Below, piece after piece: positions 1 to 12,251 of a stretch of DNA of 64,000 nt (positions are counted from its first letter, which is position 1; each line of letters opens with the position of its first letter). Under the pieces are notes generated by a model. That model did not search any database, had not been told where the DNA came from, and was given only the letters and a program-made list of their open reading frames with translations. The position numbers and the translations under genes are program-made. The DNA lies in the NCBI RefSeq assembly GCF_950023065.1, contig NC_088681.1:27562836-27626835 (forward strand), read 5' to 3'. The stretch is from Planococcus citri. Its lineage: Eukaryota; Arthropoda; Insecta; Hemiptera; Pseudococcidae.

Positions 1-136
1 TATTCTTATTCATTTTTTTTCTTTTTTCATAATTTACTTTCAAAAGAACGTGCATTTGATATAAATGTACCTGTTCGAGTCAATTAAACTCAACTTATAA
101 GTATTTATACCTATTACAAAAAAGAAATTAAGTATT

Positions 137-519
137 TGAAGAGTGATATTCCAAAACTCGCTTTGTCCATTTTCACAACTTTTCAGGAGAGAGGAAAAAC
201 AATTTCCCTTTAAACGGGTAAATTGGCTTTTTAGGCGAGTTTAGCACTTTATTTGGGTGGATTTATGATGTAGGAGTGTAGGTATACATTTCATCCACTA
301 AATACTGCTGAAAAAAATTTCAATAAAAATGGACAAAGCGCGTTTTGGAACATTATTTTTTTTAAATTTTTAGTGAATTGGCTATTTAGGTGAGTTTAAC
401 ACCTCATTTTGGTAGGTTGATGATGTAGGAATGTGAGTTAGTACTTCATCTACCAGGTACCACTGAAAACCCAACTTTGATAAAAATGGACAAAGCGAGT
501 TTTGGAATATCACTCTTCA
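137..519. mobile_element. MITE-like element with perfect 37-bp terminal inverted repeats
   Basis: The ends (137-173 and 483-519) are perfect inverted copies beginning TGAAGAGTGATATTCC and reading inward to a CGCTTTGTCCA word. A third, diverged copy of the right arm lies inside at about 322-353. The body is two diverged direct units (about 220-345 and 370-515), both carrying GATGTAGGA and a CATC-ACT core, so the layout is arm, unit, arm, unit, arm. A possible ATTT target duplication (134-137 and 519-522) overlaps the arm ends and is ambiguous. There is no coding capacity. The superfamily is not recognised. Confidence 0.7.
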
Positions 520-1424
520 TTTCATGTATTTTACTCGTATTATTTATACATAGATAAAAAAAAAGCTTTTGTAGAAGTATCCTCGTTATATGTATGGCGT
601 CATTTTCAAAAATACCTATCAATTTTTTTAATTTTGTTTACCTATTACCTACCTACCTTCACAATGTTCGTCAAATCGAATGCGAACATAAATTTGTGTC
701 ATCCTAGAGAGTTTTTTTTCAGATATATGTAATTATAAAAGGATGGCATATTACCTATATGTTTTCATAGTCATAATATTTTCATGTGATTATGAAAAAT
801 TGAGTAGATTTGATCTCAGATCGTTTATAATCGTATAATGATTACATCTGTAAAAAAAATTCTCCCAGGATTTGGTCTCCTATTTCCATATTTTTACTAA
901 AAAAAAAAAATAAAAATAAAAATTGGAAGTAGAGGATATTATTTTGTTAAACTGTTATCTACCCGTATTTTTTCATGCCCAGCCAATCGATGTTTGGAAA
1001 AAGTTAGGGGAAAACCATCCTACATTACGCAGTTTAAATACTAGTAAAAATATTGTGATTTTAGTACAAATTGTTTTTATTATTAATATTTCAAAAATAT
1101 ATATAATTATATAAAATACAATAAGTGATAAACGTATTAAAAAAATTCCTATTAATCCAACGGTAGTAATTTTTATTATTGAATTTTAATTAATATTTTT
1201 TTTCATTGTTGTATAAATTTTAAATGAACGAACTTTAAACATACAAACGCACATTTTATATTCTAATTCTATATTATCTAAATATGTAATAATTTTACGT
1301 AACTAATTTAATGTATACGAAAAATGCACTTGGGAGTTTAACCTTGTAGACCAATTTGGCTTAATCGCTAACATAGGACTGATTTTTATTACCTACACTG
1401 GTTTAGTACGGCGTACGGCGTGTA
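520..1424. other. AT-rich intergenic DNA
   Basis: Homopolymer runs and AT-rich sequence only. The short open frames here are Phe/Tyr/Lys/Ile-rich, as expected by chance. No gene, RNA or repeat was recognised. Confidence 0.5.
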
Positions 1425-1507
1425 TGCGCATGCGCGACGTATCTAACAAGCACACGCACTGCGCTAACCGTGTCAGTCTTGTTTGTGGAGTGTATGCGGA
1501 TGGATGT
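1425..1507 (+). promoter_or_regulatory. Core promoter: NRF1 site, initiator and downstream promoter element
   Basis: A GC-rich island in AT-rich DNA holds TGCGCATGCGCG (1425-1436), a full match to the NRF1/Ewg consensus. About 40 bases on is the arthropod initiator TCAGTC (1473-1478, A+1 at 1475). GGATG at 1502-1506 falls exactly at +28 to +32 and matches the DPE consensus RGWYV. A GTGAGT at about 1505 could also be a splice donor, which would make a very short first exon. No coding exon downstream is recognised within this window, so the transcript may be a non-coding leader, a lncRNA or a gene with distant exons. Confidence 0.55.
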
Positions 1508-4500
1508 GAGTTGTAGCGTTGAGGTTGCGTTGTTGTTATTGTTGTTGTTCTTTACCTAAATTTTATTCTTTCTGTATTTTATTGGTTTATTTTTTTCCCC
1601 TGTTTTTTCTGTTTTTTTGTTTCACTCGATTTATGTAATGAAAAATGGAGCTTGGATGTCGAAGTTTGGTTACGTAGATGTTTTTTTTTGTGCGTAAAAT
1701 GTGATCCAAGATGGAGTATTTTAAAAATTGAAATTGATTTAGGAAATTGGATTGTTTATGGTGTCTTATTACGTTATTAGATACCTACTTACTTTTGTAC
1801 AAATTTTTTGAAAATTTTGTTCGATGGGTGAGGTTAGGATAATTTTATAATTTCCTTAGTATCAGCTTTCCTGTTGCTGAAGATATTGTAATCAGATGGT
1901 TACACAAGTTATGTAGGTACCTGATTAGAAATGTTGACACTGAAAAAAAAAAGTATCGATATTTCACAATCGACAAAAAGTATCGGGTTTGAAAATATTA
2001 CTTAGTTCATCTCTACAAACGCAGATTTCTACTAAAACAAATGAAAGAAGTTGTTAAGTAGGTATTTCATCTGTAAAACACATGGAGGAGTTAATTGAAT
2101 TTTGATACTTTGGGAAAGTTATTGATGAAATTTGATAGTCTTACTCAATATAGACCAGTAACAAAAAATTACTGAAAAAATATAGACTTGAGTATTTTAT
2201 CTACTTCCACAATTTTTTCTGAATTTTGTCGAATTTCTAGGGCTGTAAAATAAAAACAAAATCTAACGATAAAGTGTTAAAACTGATCAGGCACTTTGTA
2301 TACCATCATAAAAGATCAGTTTTTCTGGAACCAAGAACCCTACCATAAACTTGTGAGTTACCAATTCATTCTTGCTCCAAAATTGATCCTCTGTTGCTGA
2401 AATTAATTTTTAAAAACTCGAATAACAAATTTTTTCCACATGAGGCCCAAAGATAAGAATATTATTTGATCTACAATAAACTTTCTTTATTTATCCATTT
2501 AGGCTGTACCTTTTTTTTCCAAATGAAACACATTTGTTTGAGTAAGAGGTGTTCACCATAATCACCCTAAATCATCCTCTTGGATAACCCTGAAGCATTC
2601 CCCTCATCTTTAAAATGGCAGTTAATTTTTTCACGACCTTATTTAGCGTATACATTTTTGCCTCAGCACATCCCCGTATACTCGTGCATATGTCGAGTGT
2701 CGCTTCAATCATTAATATCTGTCTAGAATTATCAGCCAAGATCTACGCTTAGAGTGTTGTTTTTGTGTAAAATGCTAAGTTATGTATATTCACTTTCAAA
2801 ACAAATTAACATCAGTATACACTTGATGAATGTTAACTCGACTCCTCGTCTCTCTTGTACTTCTACTTTGATAATTTTCAAAACAGCGAATGATTTACGA
2901 CTTGAGACGACAATTTTTTCTTTTCTTTTTGTTCTTTGAAAATACGTCTTATCATCTAATTACCCGAAAACCAAGATGCCAATGTTGGGAGCTTTGAAAT
3001 TAAGAAACGATGCGAAAATTAGATAAACGGGTTCTGCGCCAGGAGCCGTTCAAAGACTTGTTTCGAAACACGTGTCAGTCAATTTAATAAAAACTCTAGT
3101 ACAACGCAACATGGGTACGTTTTAACTGGATAAAAAAAAAGTATTCGATTCGGATGCTTCGCTATTTTATTACGTTGTCTGAAAATAAACTGCATATTTT
3201 GGAAACGCTTCAAGGTATTGGAAATGATTTATTATACTGTAAGTAGAGATGTATTGTGAAGATGACTCTGTCTCAGTCTGTGTATTAAATGCCTTCATTT
3301 TTCGTCTATTTCTTTTTCCAAAAAGGTAATCCTATAATCTGAGACAGTAAAAAATATTCAAAAATACTTGGCGTGCAACGTAATAGCCTATGTATGTACT
3401 TTTAAGAAATACAACGATGTAATACTGAAGGTTTTTCCGTCGGTTGCGTTATAGAATGTGTGTATTTTGATAAATTAAATGTAAAATGCTATAGTTGCAT
3501 TGTTTACATTGTGGCAGTATATTTGGTCGGTTCATTGTAAAATGAATAATTCTTGTAAGAACGTACATAAATCATGCGGCCTTTCATATTTTCTCTTTTG
3601 TTAACTAATTCATTAAAGTATATACCGGTATGTTTTAATTTATTGCCATCTTGCTAGAAATGATTTAGTCTAATTTGATTAAAGCGTATTAATTTTTGCT
3701 CACGAGCCAGTGTGTTGACACGCTATACACGGGTTAGACACTGAAGATGGCAAATACGTCGTTGTTAATCTCATATTATATCAACGAGCAGGAATGCAGA
3801 ACGAGAAATTATTGATGAATTTCGCTCTCGTTTATAATCTATAGCTTTGGGGGTCGGCTGTCTAGTATCATAAATGACGTTGTTAACGCGATGTCATCTC
3901 GAACATCAGCCATGTATACTTTACTACCACAATGTCGATTCAAATTTATCTCAAAATCATCCAGAGGTTAATCCTGTTACCGTGAACAAGTTATCTCTTT
4001 GGACAAGTTCGGCGTTAAGAAGAGGAAAAAAACGACTCGAAATTTCGCACATTAATCGTTTCTGAGATCAATTAAGCGTAAAGAATTGAAAGTTCATTAC
4101 AAAGGTTTTACACTAGAGCACGCTTTTCATTTTATTATAGAGTAAATCTTTCACTAATTAATCTCTCTGTTGGTTGTTTTTCTTTTTTCCTTGTTTTGCT
4201 GAAATTCGCATCAAAATCCCCACGAGTATAACTCATTAATTTTTTTTTTCTCTCTAGTCATTGAACGTGTGTTATTAGTTTGATATTACGTTTGTTAGTA
4301 CGTACTTTTTCTTTTTCGTTTTTTCTCCTTTTTCAAAACTATAAAGTCTATTATATTATTTTTAACAAACAGCAAATTGGAAAAAGTTTTATCACAATGT
4401 ACACTCAATTTTTAGCCAACTAGCTCCATTTTTCTTAGGTCATAATCGAGTGAAACATTTATAAAATAACGTCCAAACCTCACGATAGGAGCTTATTTGA

Positions 4501-6100
4501 AAAATGAAAAATTTACAAAAAAAAAACATTCGTCCTTGGTATTTTTTTTATTTTATTTTTTTTCGGAAAACTTGATACCGTCGTCTAAATAATATATTTT
4601 CCATAAAATTAATTTTAAAGGACATTGTTTTAACCAGTATATATCTAAGCACAGATTCATTTTGTCGAAAGAAAAGCCATTTTAAACGAGAAAAAAAAAT
4701 GCTAAAACACGTTGGATTTTGATATAGTAAGTACAATAGACAGGTAATTAAGAGGCAAACCTAGTGCCTTTTTAATATCCGCATTTTATTATGTGAAACT
4801 GTGCATTTTTGTACACGTATATATTGTATGTATTATGTCCTATGCAACTGTGAATATATTTTTTAAAAATGAATTTTATTGGTGTTTATTTTTCAATGAA
4901 AAAAACAGTTGTAAATTTGTAATATTTTCTTATATAATTTATATATTTGATGTTGTTGATGTTTTTAATTGTAAGAACGTGCACATTATATGTTTTACCA
5001 AGCGTATTTTAGCAAATTATATGTGCTACGTGGTATAAATGGAAAAATATCTTAATTAAATGGATGTCGAGATATTGGTGTTTTTATTTAACTTGCAGTC
5101 TATATTTTATCTGGATGGATTTTACTACTCGTACTATATATGGCAATTATTGGATTTTTGTGATGAAAAGAAACAAACCGTTATAAATGGCCAGCATGGT
5201 GGCGATTGAATGATATAGGTAGAGGTAGGTACCTACCAATATTACGAGGTGCAAAAATAAAAAAATAAAAATTGATGTCAAATAAACATCAAAGAAGGAC
5301 AGATGCTATGCAAATGCAATTTTATCGAGTTCATTGAATGTATAACATATTACAAGGGATGAAGAATATATTCTCTAAAAAATGAAAATATGCCAAAAAA
5401 TTCCCTAAAAAGTGGAAATATGCAAAAAAAATCTCAGCATTTCTTACACAAAGTGGGTATCTTTTCACAAGGAAAAACAAAATAAATCCAATGTAAAATG
5501 ATAATTCAAGAAAATATTTGTAAAGATAAGGAATTTGAAGTTGCATGAGCAAGAATGATATCAAATTTATACACGTTAACTTTTTCCATTCAAAAAAAAT
5601 GAAAAAGTCAAATTTTGAAGATTTTAAAAAATATTCCCTAAAAATTGGGAAAACTTTGAAAATTGTGTAAATATGCTGAAATATGCATTTATGATTGAAA
5701 TATGCAAAACTATGCAAAATAACATTGGTTCATTCGACTCGAAATCTCTCAATTCGCAGAGATATGTTGGATATTTCCTATCTAATAGCACCAAAAAATA
5801 TATGCAATAGAATATGTTCTTACCTGTAGGTATACATGAATATTGGAACAGATGATTTCGTCGTATATTCTGGAATTCGGAAATTATGATTTCATAAAAT
5901 CATATTTTCAAGTAGGTAAGTAAAAAGGTAAGGTATTTATATCAGTGACCAAATACCTATGTTGATTTTACCAATTTATAACTTGAGATACCTACCTACG
6001 AGTATAGGTAGAGGTACATACTTTAATGAGCAGTGTAATGTTTTTTAGTAGGTATCAAAAAAGTACTAACATTCATTGTAAAAATGAACAAAAAACCCTG
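1508..6100. other. AT-rich DNA without recognised genes
   Basis: I see no exon with coding character. Around 5340-5720 the sequence repeats AAATATGCAAAA and TTCCCTAAAA words. The minus-strand open frame there is Phe/Ile/Tyr-rich and follows from these repeats, so it is not called as a gene. TACCTAC/GTAGGTA words are frequent at 5220-6060. This could be an intron or the flank of the promoter at 1425-1507. Confidence 0.4.
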
Positions 6101-6109
6101 TTGTTGGGG

Positions 6110-6860
6110 AGAATTTTTGAAAATTCTTATTTTTGCCAAAATTAGTTGTGTACCAAAAAAGCACTTGTGTCTTGCCAAAATATTCAAAAAATCTTGACGC
6201 CAAAATATTTGTCAAAAAAGTCGAATTTTAGTCAAAATTGTACAGCAGTTTGCAAAAATTATTTTAAAATCTCAACTTTCGTCAAAATTGCCAAAAAAAG
6301 TTCTGATTGCAGAATTGGGACCTAAAAACCTCGTTAATAGCCAAAATTTTGAAAATTCCTGCTTTTGCCAAAATTATCTGTAGGAGTCTTGCCAAAATTG
6401 TGAAAAAATCTCGTTCATGTAAAAATTATGAAAAACTAAGTACCCAAGTAACTTTTGTAAAAATTGTCAAAAAATTTGGTCCTGCTTTTTGCCAAAATGG
6501 TCAAAATATTCTGTTACCAAAACTGGCAAAAATTCCTGCTTCTAGCTGCCATAATTATCCTAAAAAGTTCTGTTTTTTGCCAAATCATAGTCAAAATTTA
6601 TTTTTTTCGAGGTTACCTACCAAAAAAATTTCTTTCTTTGCCAAAATAAATGAATTATTGTAAAAAAAAACGCCTGCTAAGAACCAAAATTTTCAAAACT
6701 CCTGCTTTCTCTCAAAATTGTCTGCAGGTTCTACTTTTTTGATGAAATATTGTAGGCAAATACCATTTTTTGACAAGTTATCCAAAAAATTCTGTTTTAT
6801 GCCGAAATGGTCAATAAAATATTGTTGCTAGATGAAATAGTCTGAAAGTACCGAAAAATA
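6110..6860. repeat. Degenerate GCCAAAATT/GTCAAAAA minisatellite (locus 1)
   Basis: The words TTGCCAAAATT and GTCAAAAAA alternate with CTGCTTTT at irregular 40-60 base spacing across about 750 bases. The open frames here (Lys/Ile/Phe/Leu-rich) arise from the repeat. Similar tracts occur at about 28740-29540, 45060-45420 and 61010-61760, so this is a dispersed repeat type. Confidence 0.6.
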
Positions 6861-7430
6861 TAAATGGTATACCTAATTTATCATTCGCCCATTTTTGCAA
6901 TTACATTTTTTTCATTCACTTTCGTGAAACGTTGATCTGATTTTTCTATTGCATTAAATTATCTTGATGTTAGGACAGTAATCTGATTTTGAACCAATCC
7001 ATGATCTTGAACAAATTTTAGATTACTTTTTAGCATAATTTTGGGATTTTTTCTAAAGTTTTTGAATTTGGTAAGATTTGTTGAACACGTGTGTATGCTA
7101 TGTACTGGAAAGTTGGAATTGAAAAAGATTTTCTTAAAATTTTTGAAAATTGAAATTGAAATCTGTATTTTCTGCAATTACTGATTTTGAATTGGATTTC
7201 TGAGCAATTTTTGGGTAATTTGCCCATTCTTTTCTTGGTAACTTTTTGTAAGTTGACTTGTGATATTTTTATTTTGAAGGATTTTCTTCACCAAGCATTT
7301 TTGTGGAGATGTGTTTAAATTGAAAAGCATGTGAGAATTGTAACTAAATTACTATGACCTCATTTGAATTTTTTTGGTATTTTTTTATTCACACAGCTCA
7401 TGATTACCTACAGGTTCCGTATGGTACCAG
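6861..7430. other. AT-rich DNA, nothing recognised
   Basis: TTGAATTTTTGG-type words and short open frames without recognisable protein similarity. No gene or defined repeat boundary seen. Confidence 0.4.
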
Positions 7431-7436
7431 AATCTC

Positions 7437-7530
7437 CCCCCCCCCCCCAAATACTCATGGATACAGAATTTTTCACGCAATAAATGTAAACGTATTTTTG
7501 GTTATATTGTCCAAGGGGGGGGGGGGGGTT
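7437..7530. repeat. Paired poly-C and poly-G tracts
   Basis: A C-tract of about 12 (near 7437-7448) is followed about 65 bases later by a G-tract of about 14 (near 7515-7529), with TTGGGAGGAGG after it. The two tracts can pair, and the G-tract could form a quadruplex. Open frames across this stretch encode Pro and Gly runs only because of the tracts. Confidence 0.7.
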
Positions 7531-7941
7531 GGGAGGAGGAAATTCCACACTACACATTTTTTTTCGGAGGTAACCAACAATAATCCACCTATCATACTCG
7601 TAATTTTTGAAATCTGGAAACAAGGTCAACTTGCCTATCTTACCTGGGAATACTCTTCGTAATCAACGACCTCAAATTAGCACAAAATTGCATTAGAATG
7701 TGACTATACCATCAGAATATTGTGATCAGTGACCACAAATTGGTTTAATAATTACACCAATTGGAAAAAAATCCAAGTCTAGCCAATAAATGCTAAACTT
7801 CAAATTATCCCCTCTTCAAGTCTCACCTTCCAGGTCAAGATTAATGCAAAAATAGAAAAATATTATAACCGCAAAATATCCGACTTACCTGAATTTTGTC
7901 AACAAGAATTTGAATCGTCATTTGCCAATGTTGGTGGAATT

Positions 7942-8220
7942 CAGTGGCGTAGCCAGGATTTTCTCAAGGAGGGGGCGAAACCAGATTTTTAGGCATGAAA
8001 AATCGAAATGAGGGGTAATTTTCTAGAAATCTATTGTAATGTGTGGTGATTTCATGAAAAGGAAGGCAAAATTATTGCTGGAGCGAAGCGAGAGCGAAAA
8101 TTTTTGGAAAAAATGGGTCCAAACAACGAAAAAACGTCCATTTTTGCATGTTTTCTTTCAAATTTTCGCTCTCAAGGGGGGGCATGGCCCCCTTCGCCCC
8201 CTCCCTTGGCTACGCCCCTG
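7942..8220. mobile_element. Non-autonomous hAT-type MITE with 8-bp target duplication
   Basis: The element starts CAGTGGCGTAGCCAGG and ends with the inverse of CAGGGGCGTAGCCAAG. The flanks carry a perfect 8-bp duplication, GTGGAATT, at 7934-7941 and 8221-8228. An 8-bp duplication with CAGNGGCGTAGCC ends is typical of hAT elements. The 279-bp body has no transposase and contains a GAGCGAAGCGAGAGCG motif and a GC-rich right end. Intact ends and duplication suggest fairly recent insertion. Confidence 0.85.
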
Positions 8221-8228
8221 GTGGAATT

Positions 8229-9130
8229 GATACATTTGGACCACTTGACATCCACACAGAAAAATGATAATTTTTTTTACTAGCAACATGCTTGCAATAG
8301 ATCTAGTAATCTGAGGCATTGATGTTGAGTTACTTGATAATACGAGTATGTCCAGTCCACAGAAAAGATCTGTTTGAGATTTCATCCACGACCCTCTCCA
8401 TTTCACAGGTGGGAACTGCTGCTAATGGCAGTGCCGCATTTTTATATTTTATTGGGCCTAGAATGAGTAGCACTCTAGCACCTCAAAAAATAAATGAAGA
8501 GAAAAACAGAGAACACAACAGAAATTTATCACTTTTATTTTTTTTTTCATGTTTTCACATCTGATTTTCTTAATTATAATCAACATTGTAAACAAAATAA
8601 TAAGTATTACTCGTAAGTACAACATAGTAATTTAGTGGTAGTCATTTAATCTCAGTGTATGCAATTTCAAGGAACAGACAAACACTTGAAACAATATTAT
8701 TTTAACGCAATATTTTACAAAAATCAGAGATCCTTATTCTTATTTGAAATTTTTTCAAATACTTAATTGGAGTCTCAACAGTTTTTTCATCACAGTGAAA
8801 TTTTATCTTTCTGTAAAAAAGCTTAACTTTGAAAACCTAAACATTTTCAGAAACCTGTAGATTGAATTGACACGGAATAACCTACCCACATGTTCAGCTA
8901 GAAGCACCTGAACTAGAAAAATTTCCAACTTTTAATAAAATTTAAAAATTCTAGATAATTTACCCAAGTGGAAATATTGAAATTTGAGTAACAGCATCTC
9001 AGCATACCAGTTCAGATTTCTTTTAGAAATTGAAATTCATATGATCTATTTCAAAAGGAAAGTACTGAAATCTAATATTAAAAAATGGGTGAAAGGTACA
9101 TAGAAAATTTCCAATTTAAATCATTGAGAG
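8229..9130. other. AT-rich DNA, nothing recognised
   Basis: No coding exon, RNA or repeat boundary recognised. The few short open frames lack known motifs. Confidence 0.4.
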
Positions 9131-9247
9131 GGTAAAAATTGAAATACATCTCAAACACATTTCAAATGTATAAAAATGAAGGATTTTTTAAAACATAATA
9201 ATTATATGAAAATAATTGTGCTTATGTAAGTACTATTTTTAAATTCA
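9131..9247. repeat. Dispersed repeat, copy A segment 1
   Basis: About 117 bases closely matching 13476-13593, with shared words such as TATAAAAATGAAGGATTT and ATAAGTACTATTTTTAAATT. In copy B this segment abuts the next shared segment, whereas here the two are 900 bases apart. Confidence 0.75.
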
Positions 9248-10147
9248 TATTGCTAAACTTAGTGTAGTTTTTAATCATGTATTGAATTTGTTCAAAATAA
9301 CTTAGGTATCTGTAGTTTTAAAGTAATGTAAAATTCATAGTTTTGTAACCAAATGGCCAAGAACAACCTATTATTGAAGTAAGTAGTAACATATCATTTT
9401 AGTAGAAAAGATCATCTACTTTTTAAAAAAAAATAATAATTAATTGTTTTATAAAAATGATTTTGTTAATGTATGTACTTGTCTTGGATATTGGCCAAGA
9501 GAGAGCATTTCTTTGTACTTGTAAGGTAGCAACCTATACGACAATTCTCAATTATCTTGAAAAGTCCATCTCATCACAGACATGGTATCAGAGTAGTTCA
9601 CTCGAAGATCAAATAAAAAAATTAGGAAAAAAAGTAGAATGACTAGAATCAGAAAGGGAATAATTTCTTATTGAGAAAACAAGAGTTGGTTAAGAGCTGC
9701 TGTTGTTTGGCAACTCTGTGTCAAAGTACTTTACGTATTTTTGTATCAAATATTTGCCTAACCTGCGTCGAATAAACTGTTAGATTTCGGTTACGATCCT
9801 TGTATTTCATCATACAGTTTATGTACTGTTGAGCAATGTTTTTTATGTAGTTTTAATAAAGTTTTAAAAGTTAATATGTGTTTAATTCAAATTTAGAGCC
9901 TTTTTGCGACTTTTAGAATGAACCAAGCAATAGCTGCTAAGTGAATTACCACTTTCTACTTTTCACCATTGTTTTTCAGATTAACAATTGTGTGCTTTCT
10001 TTGTTGTTTTTACCTTATAGAAAACTTACAAATGTTAGAACTCACACAGAGATCAACTCCTTATGGATAAAACAAGAATTGAATATGAGTTGGTAAGTGA
10101 ACCTTGATTTTCTACTTTTTAGTGCCTATTATTTTTTCAGGTTCCTG

Positions 10148-10405
10148 AAAACAAGTTCACTGGAAGTTGTAGCCTAGAGGATTTTTCAACAATGTGGAAG
10201 CCATGTATAATGTTCTTCACAAACAAGCTAATCCAAACCCTTGGTTTCCAAATTTTCTGTCAGAACTAAAGGCTCAGCATATTCTAAGATGCACTGAGAA
10301 GTAGTTTTAGTTCATCCAGAATTTTCACATAGAACCCAAAGTAAGTGATATTATGAGAGAGTTAGGAAGTAAGTTGGTATTGCATTTCAAACTGCAGAGA
10401 ACATT
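10148..10405 (+). repeat. Dispersed repeat, copy A segment 2, possible transposon exon remnant
   Basis: About 258 bases matching 13595-13858 at roughly 90% by eye, with small indels. A TTTTTTCAG acceptor-like site lies just upstream. Two frames together give protein-like text (MYNVLHKQ, PNPWFPNFLSELK, SDIMREL), with shifts and stops between them. I do not recognise the family. Its duplication inside a transposon-rich stretch suggests a decayed mobile element. Confidence 0.6.
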
Positions 10406-10861
10406 TTTTGAAAAAGTGCAATTCTTCAATTCCATTTGACCATCAAAAGCATCGAAGCACGTTAGTAAATCAAGAAAAGGTTAATGATATCAGTGTTTTG
10501 AAGTATTGTCCTACTGACAAAGTTTTTTTTCAAAACCGATTTTAAAGCAAACTATCAGCGATTGAGAAATATAAGCAGTACCCATTCTAAAGCAGCTGTT
10601 GTTTCAGTTCCCAATGATGATCTTCCTCAACTGAACCACAGCCAATTGCTGATAACGAAGAAGAAATACTTATGATTATCTCCAGTCATTACTGCCTGTC
10701 CCTGTATTATCTGTAGATTACCACTGTTTTTGTCATGAACTGCTGTTCAACTCAACAAAAAGTAAAAATAATACTGCGGATACTGATAAGGATGAAGATG
10801 ATTGAGAAATTCTGTCTGTCTCCTCTTAATGTTTGTGAATTTTCAATGTTTTGTGATTTTT

Positions 10862-10993
10862 GACTGAAACTATTTGTAATTTCAGCGCTTGATATTTTTG
10901 TAATTTATTTAAAACTTGAGAACAATTTTCGACTGAAACTATTTGTAATTTCAGCGTTCAATATTTTTGTAATTTATTTAAAACTTGAGAACA
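10862..10993. repeat. Two-copy 69-bp tandem duplication
   Basis: GACTGAAACTATTTGTAATT recurs at 10862 and 10931, a 69-base period. The copies differ at only a few bases and end in AAAACTTGAGAACA. No coding content. Confidence 0.85.
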
Positions 10994-11240
10994 TTTAATC
11001 AAATATTCAACAATTTTTCATCATATGTATTATCACAACAGTGTATCCATCTAAATAACACACCACCTACACCCCTATAATGCCACGTTGCTACACTGTG
11101 CATCCGTGTTCACTAATAGTCCACTCATCCTATAATAGGATCACATCACTTCATTAAAATTTAATTTTTTTGCTTCTGTTTCTTCATTTTATTTTCTTTA
11201 CTCCGTTTCTCAATGCTTGCATGAAACAAGCATAATTATC

Positions 11241-11497
11241 AAATGAGGAGGCTCATTGCAAAAGTAGCCCTTGTCACATGAACTTTTAGACACGTTTTAC
11301 TCGATTGCACCTATTGCCAACTGCAGAGATCATGTTGTAATGATGAAATGACCATCAAGTTAGTCTACCCTGAGTAGCCCTGAGAGGAATTGCTTTATAG
11401 AGTTTACATTCATGATACTGGGTACGCTCAAGGGAGAGCTTTGGAGATTGCATAGGTTCATGTGACAAGAGCTACTTTTGCAATGAGCTCCTCAAAT
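11241..11497. mobile_element. Foldback/MITE-like element with about 43-bp inverted ends
   Basis: The left arm (11241-11283, centred on CTCATTGCAAAAGTAG and TTGTCACATGAAC) is mirrored by the right arm (11456-11497) with only a few differences. The interior of about 170 bases carries no gene. No convincing target duplication was found, so the superfamily is undetermined. Confidence 0.65.
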
Positions 11498-11786
11498 TCT
11501 CTGAGCACATTAATAAACCAAAAATGTTAAATATATGCCAAGTTGTATGTTCTGTTGTTTGCTTTATCCTTTTATACAGAAAGAAACTTGAAAACAACCA
11601 GAACTCACTTATTAAAGACAACTACAGTCATTATTCATGACTTCTGCCATAATTCAAACACTGAAAATCCTAACCAAATTAAAGGGTAACCTAGCAAAGG
11701 TAAAAAGTGATGGAGAACATTTGCAGATACAGCTAGAGTTATCAAGAACAAATGTATCATTATAAATCAACCAAATATCTAACTGA

Positions 11787-12251
11787 ATGGTAGAGACTAA
11801 TAATTTACTCATTGAATTATTGAACTGGCAGGCTGGCATACAAGTCAAAATACAGAAGTTGGGGGATGCAGATATGTCTCATAAAATCCCACCAACAACC
11901 ACTTCAAAATTTGACACTCTACCAGAGCTAGAACAAGATGAGGAAGACAGAAAGCTGGTTGCTAGAAGTACCATAATACAGTACTTAGATGGCTCTTATT
12001 TACATTATGTGCAGCATAAGAGAGATGCTAGAGAAATGTTGGATTGCATTAGGGATCTGAGAGATCCAAAGACCAATACATGCTTGATATCCGCATGGAT
12101 AGACCTGACAAATTACGGTTATGATGTTGAGAAGTCGATAACTGTGAACTTGACTGAATTTGAGTGGGTTGTGAGTCGATACAACAGCTGTGGAGCAACT
12201 CCAGATTACACAAAACACCAATGTAGAAAATACCGTAATTCCTCACTTTAA
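11787..12251 (+). pseudogene. Copia-type Gag-like fragment
   Basis: An open frame of 154 residues, longer than expected by chance in this AT-rich DNA. Residues around 45-90 read as a run of acidic residues, an ARSTIIQYLDGSYLHYV stretch and then a REMLDCI motif. This is the pattern of the UBN2/Gag region of Copia retrotransposons, in which LI..L.D..L..V is followed by AKEMW..L. The zinc knuckle and protease are missing. It lies upstream of Copia RT debris at 12663-13170. The Gag call rests on this motif pattern only. Confidence 0.5.

Noticed and set aside
5331..5717. 128-residue minus-strand open frame
   Set aside because: Almost entirely Phe, Ile, Tyr, Leu and Lys, with repeated FAYFHFLGN/FAYFHFLEN text that follows from AAATATGC-type DNA repeats. 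No domain, no splice context.
6307..6663. 118-residue open frame
   Set aside because: Generated by the GCCAAAATT minisatellite. The peptide repeats the same Lys/Ile/Ala words as the DNA repeat.
7354..7662. 102-residue open frame with Pro and Gly runs
   Set aside because: The runs are the poly-C and poly-G tracts. The opposite strand is open for the same reason, and neither has a domain.
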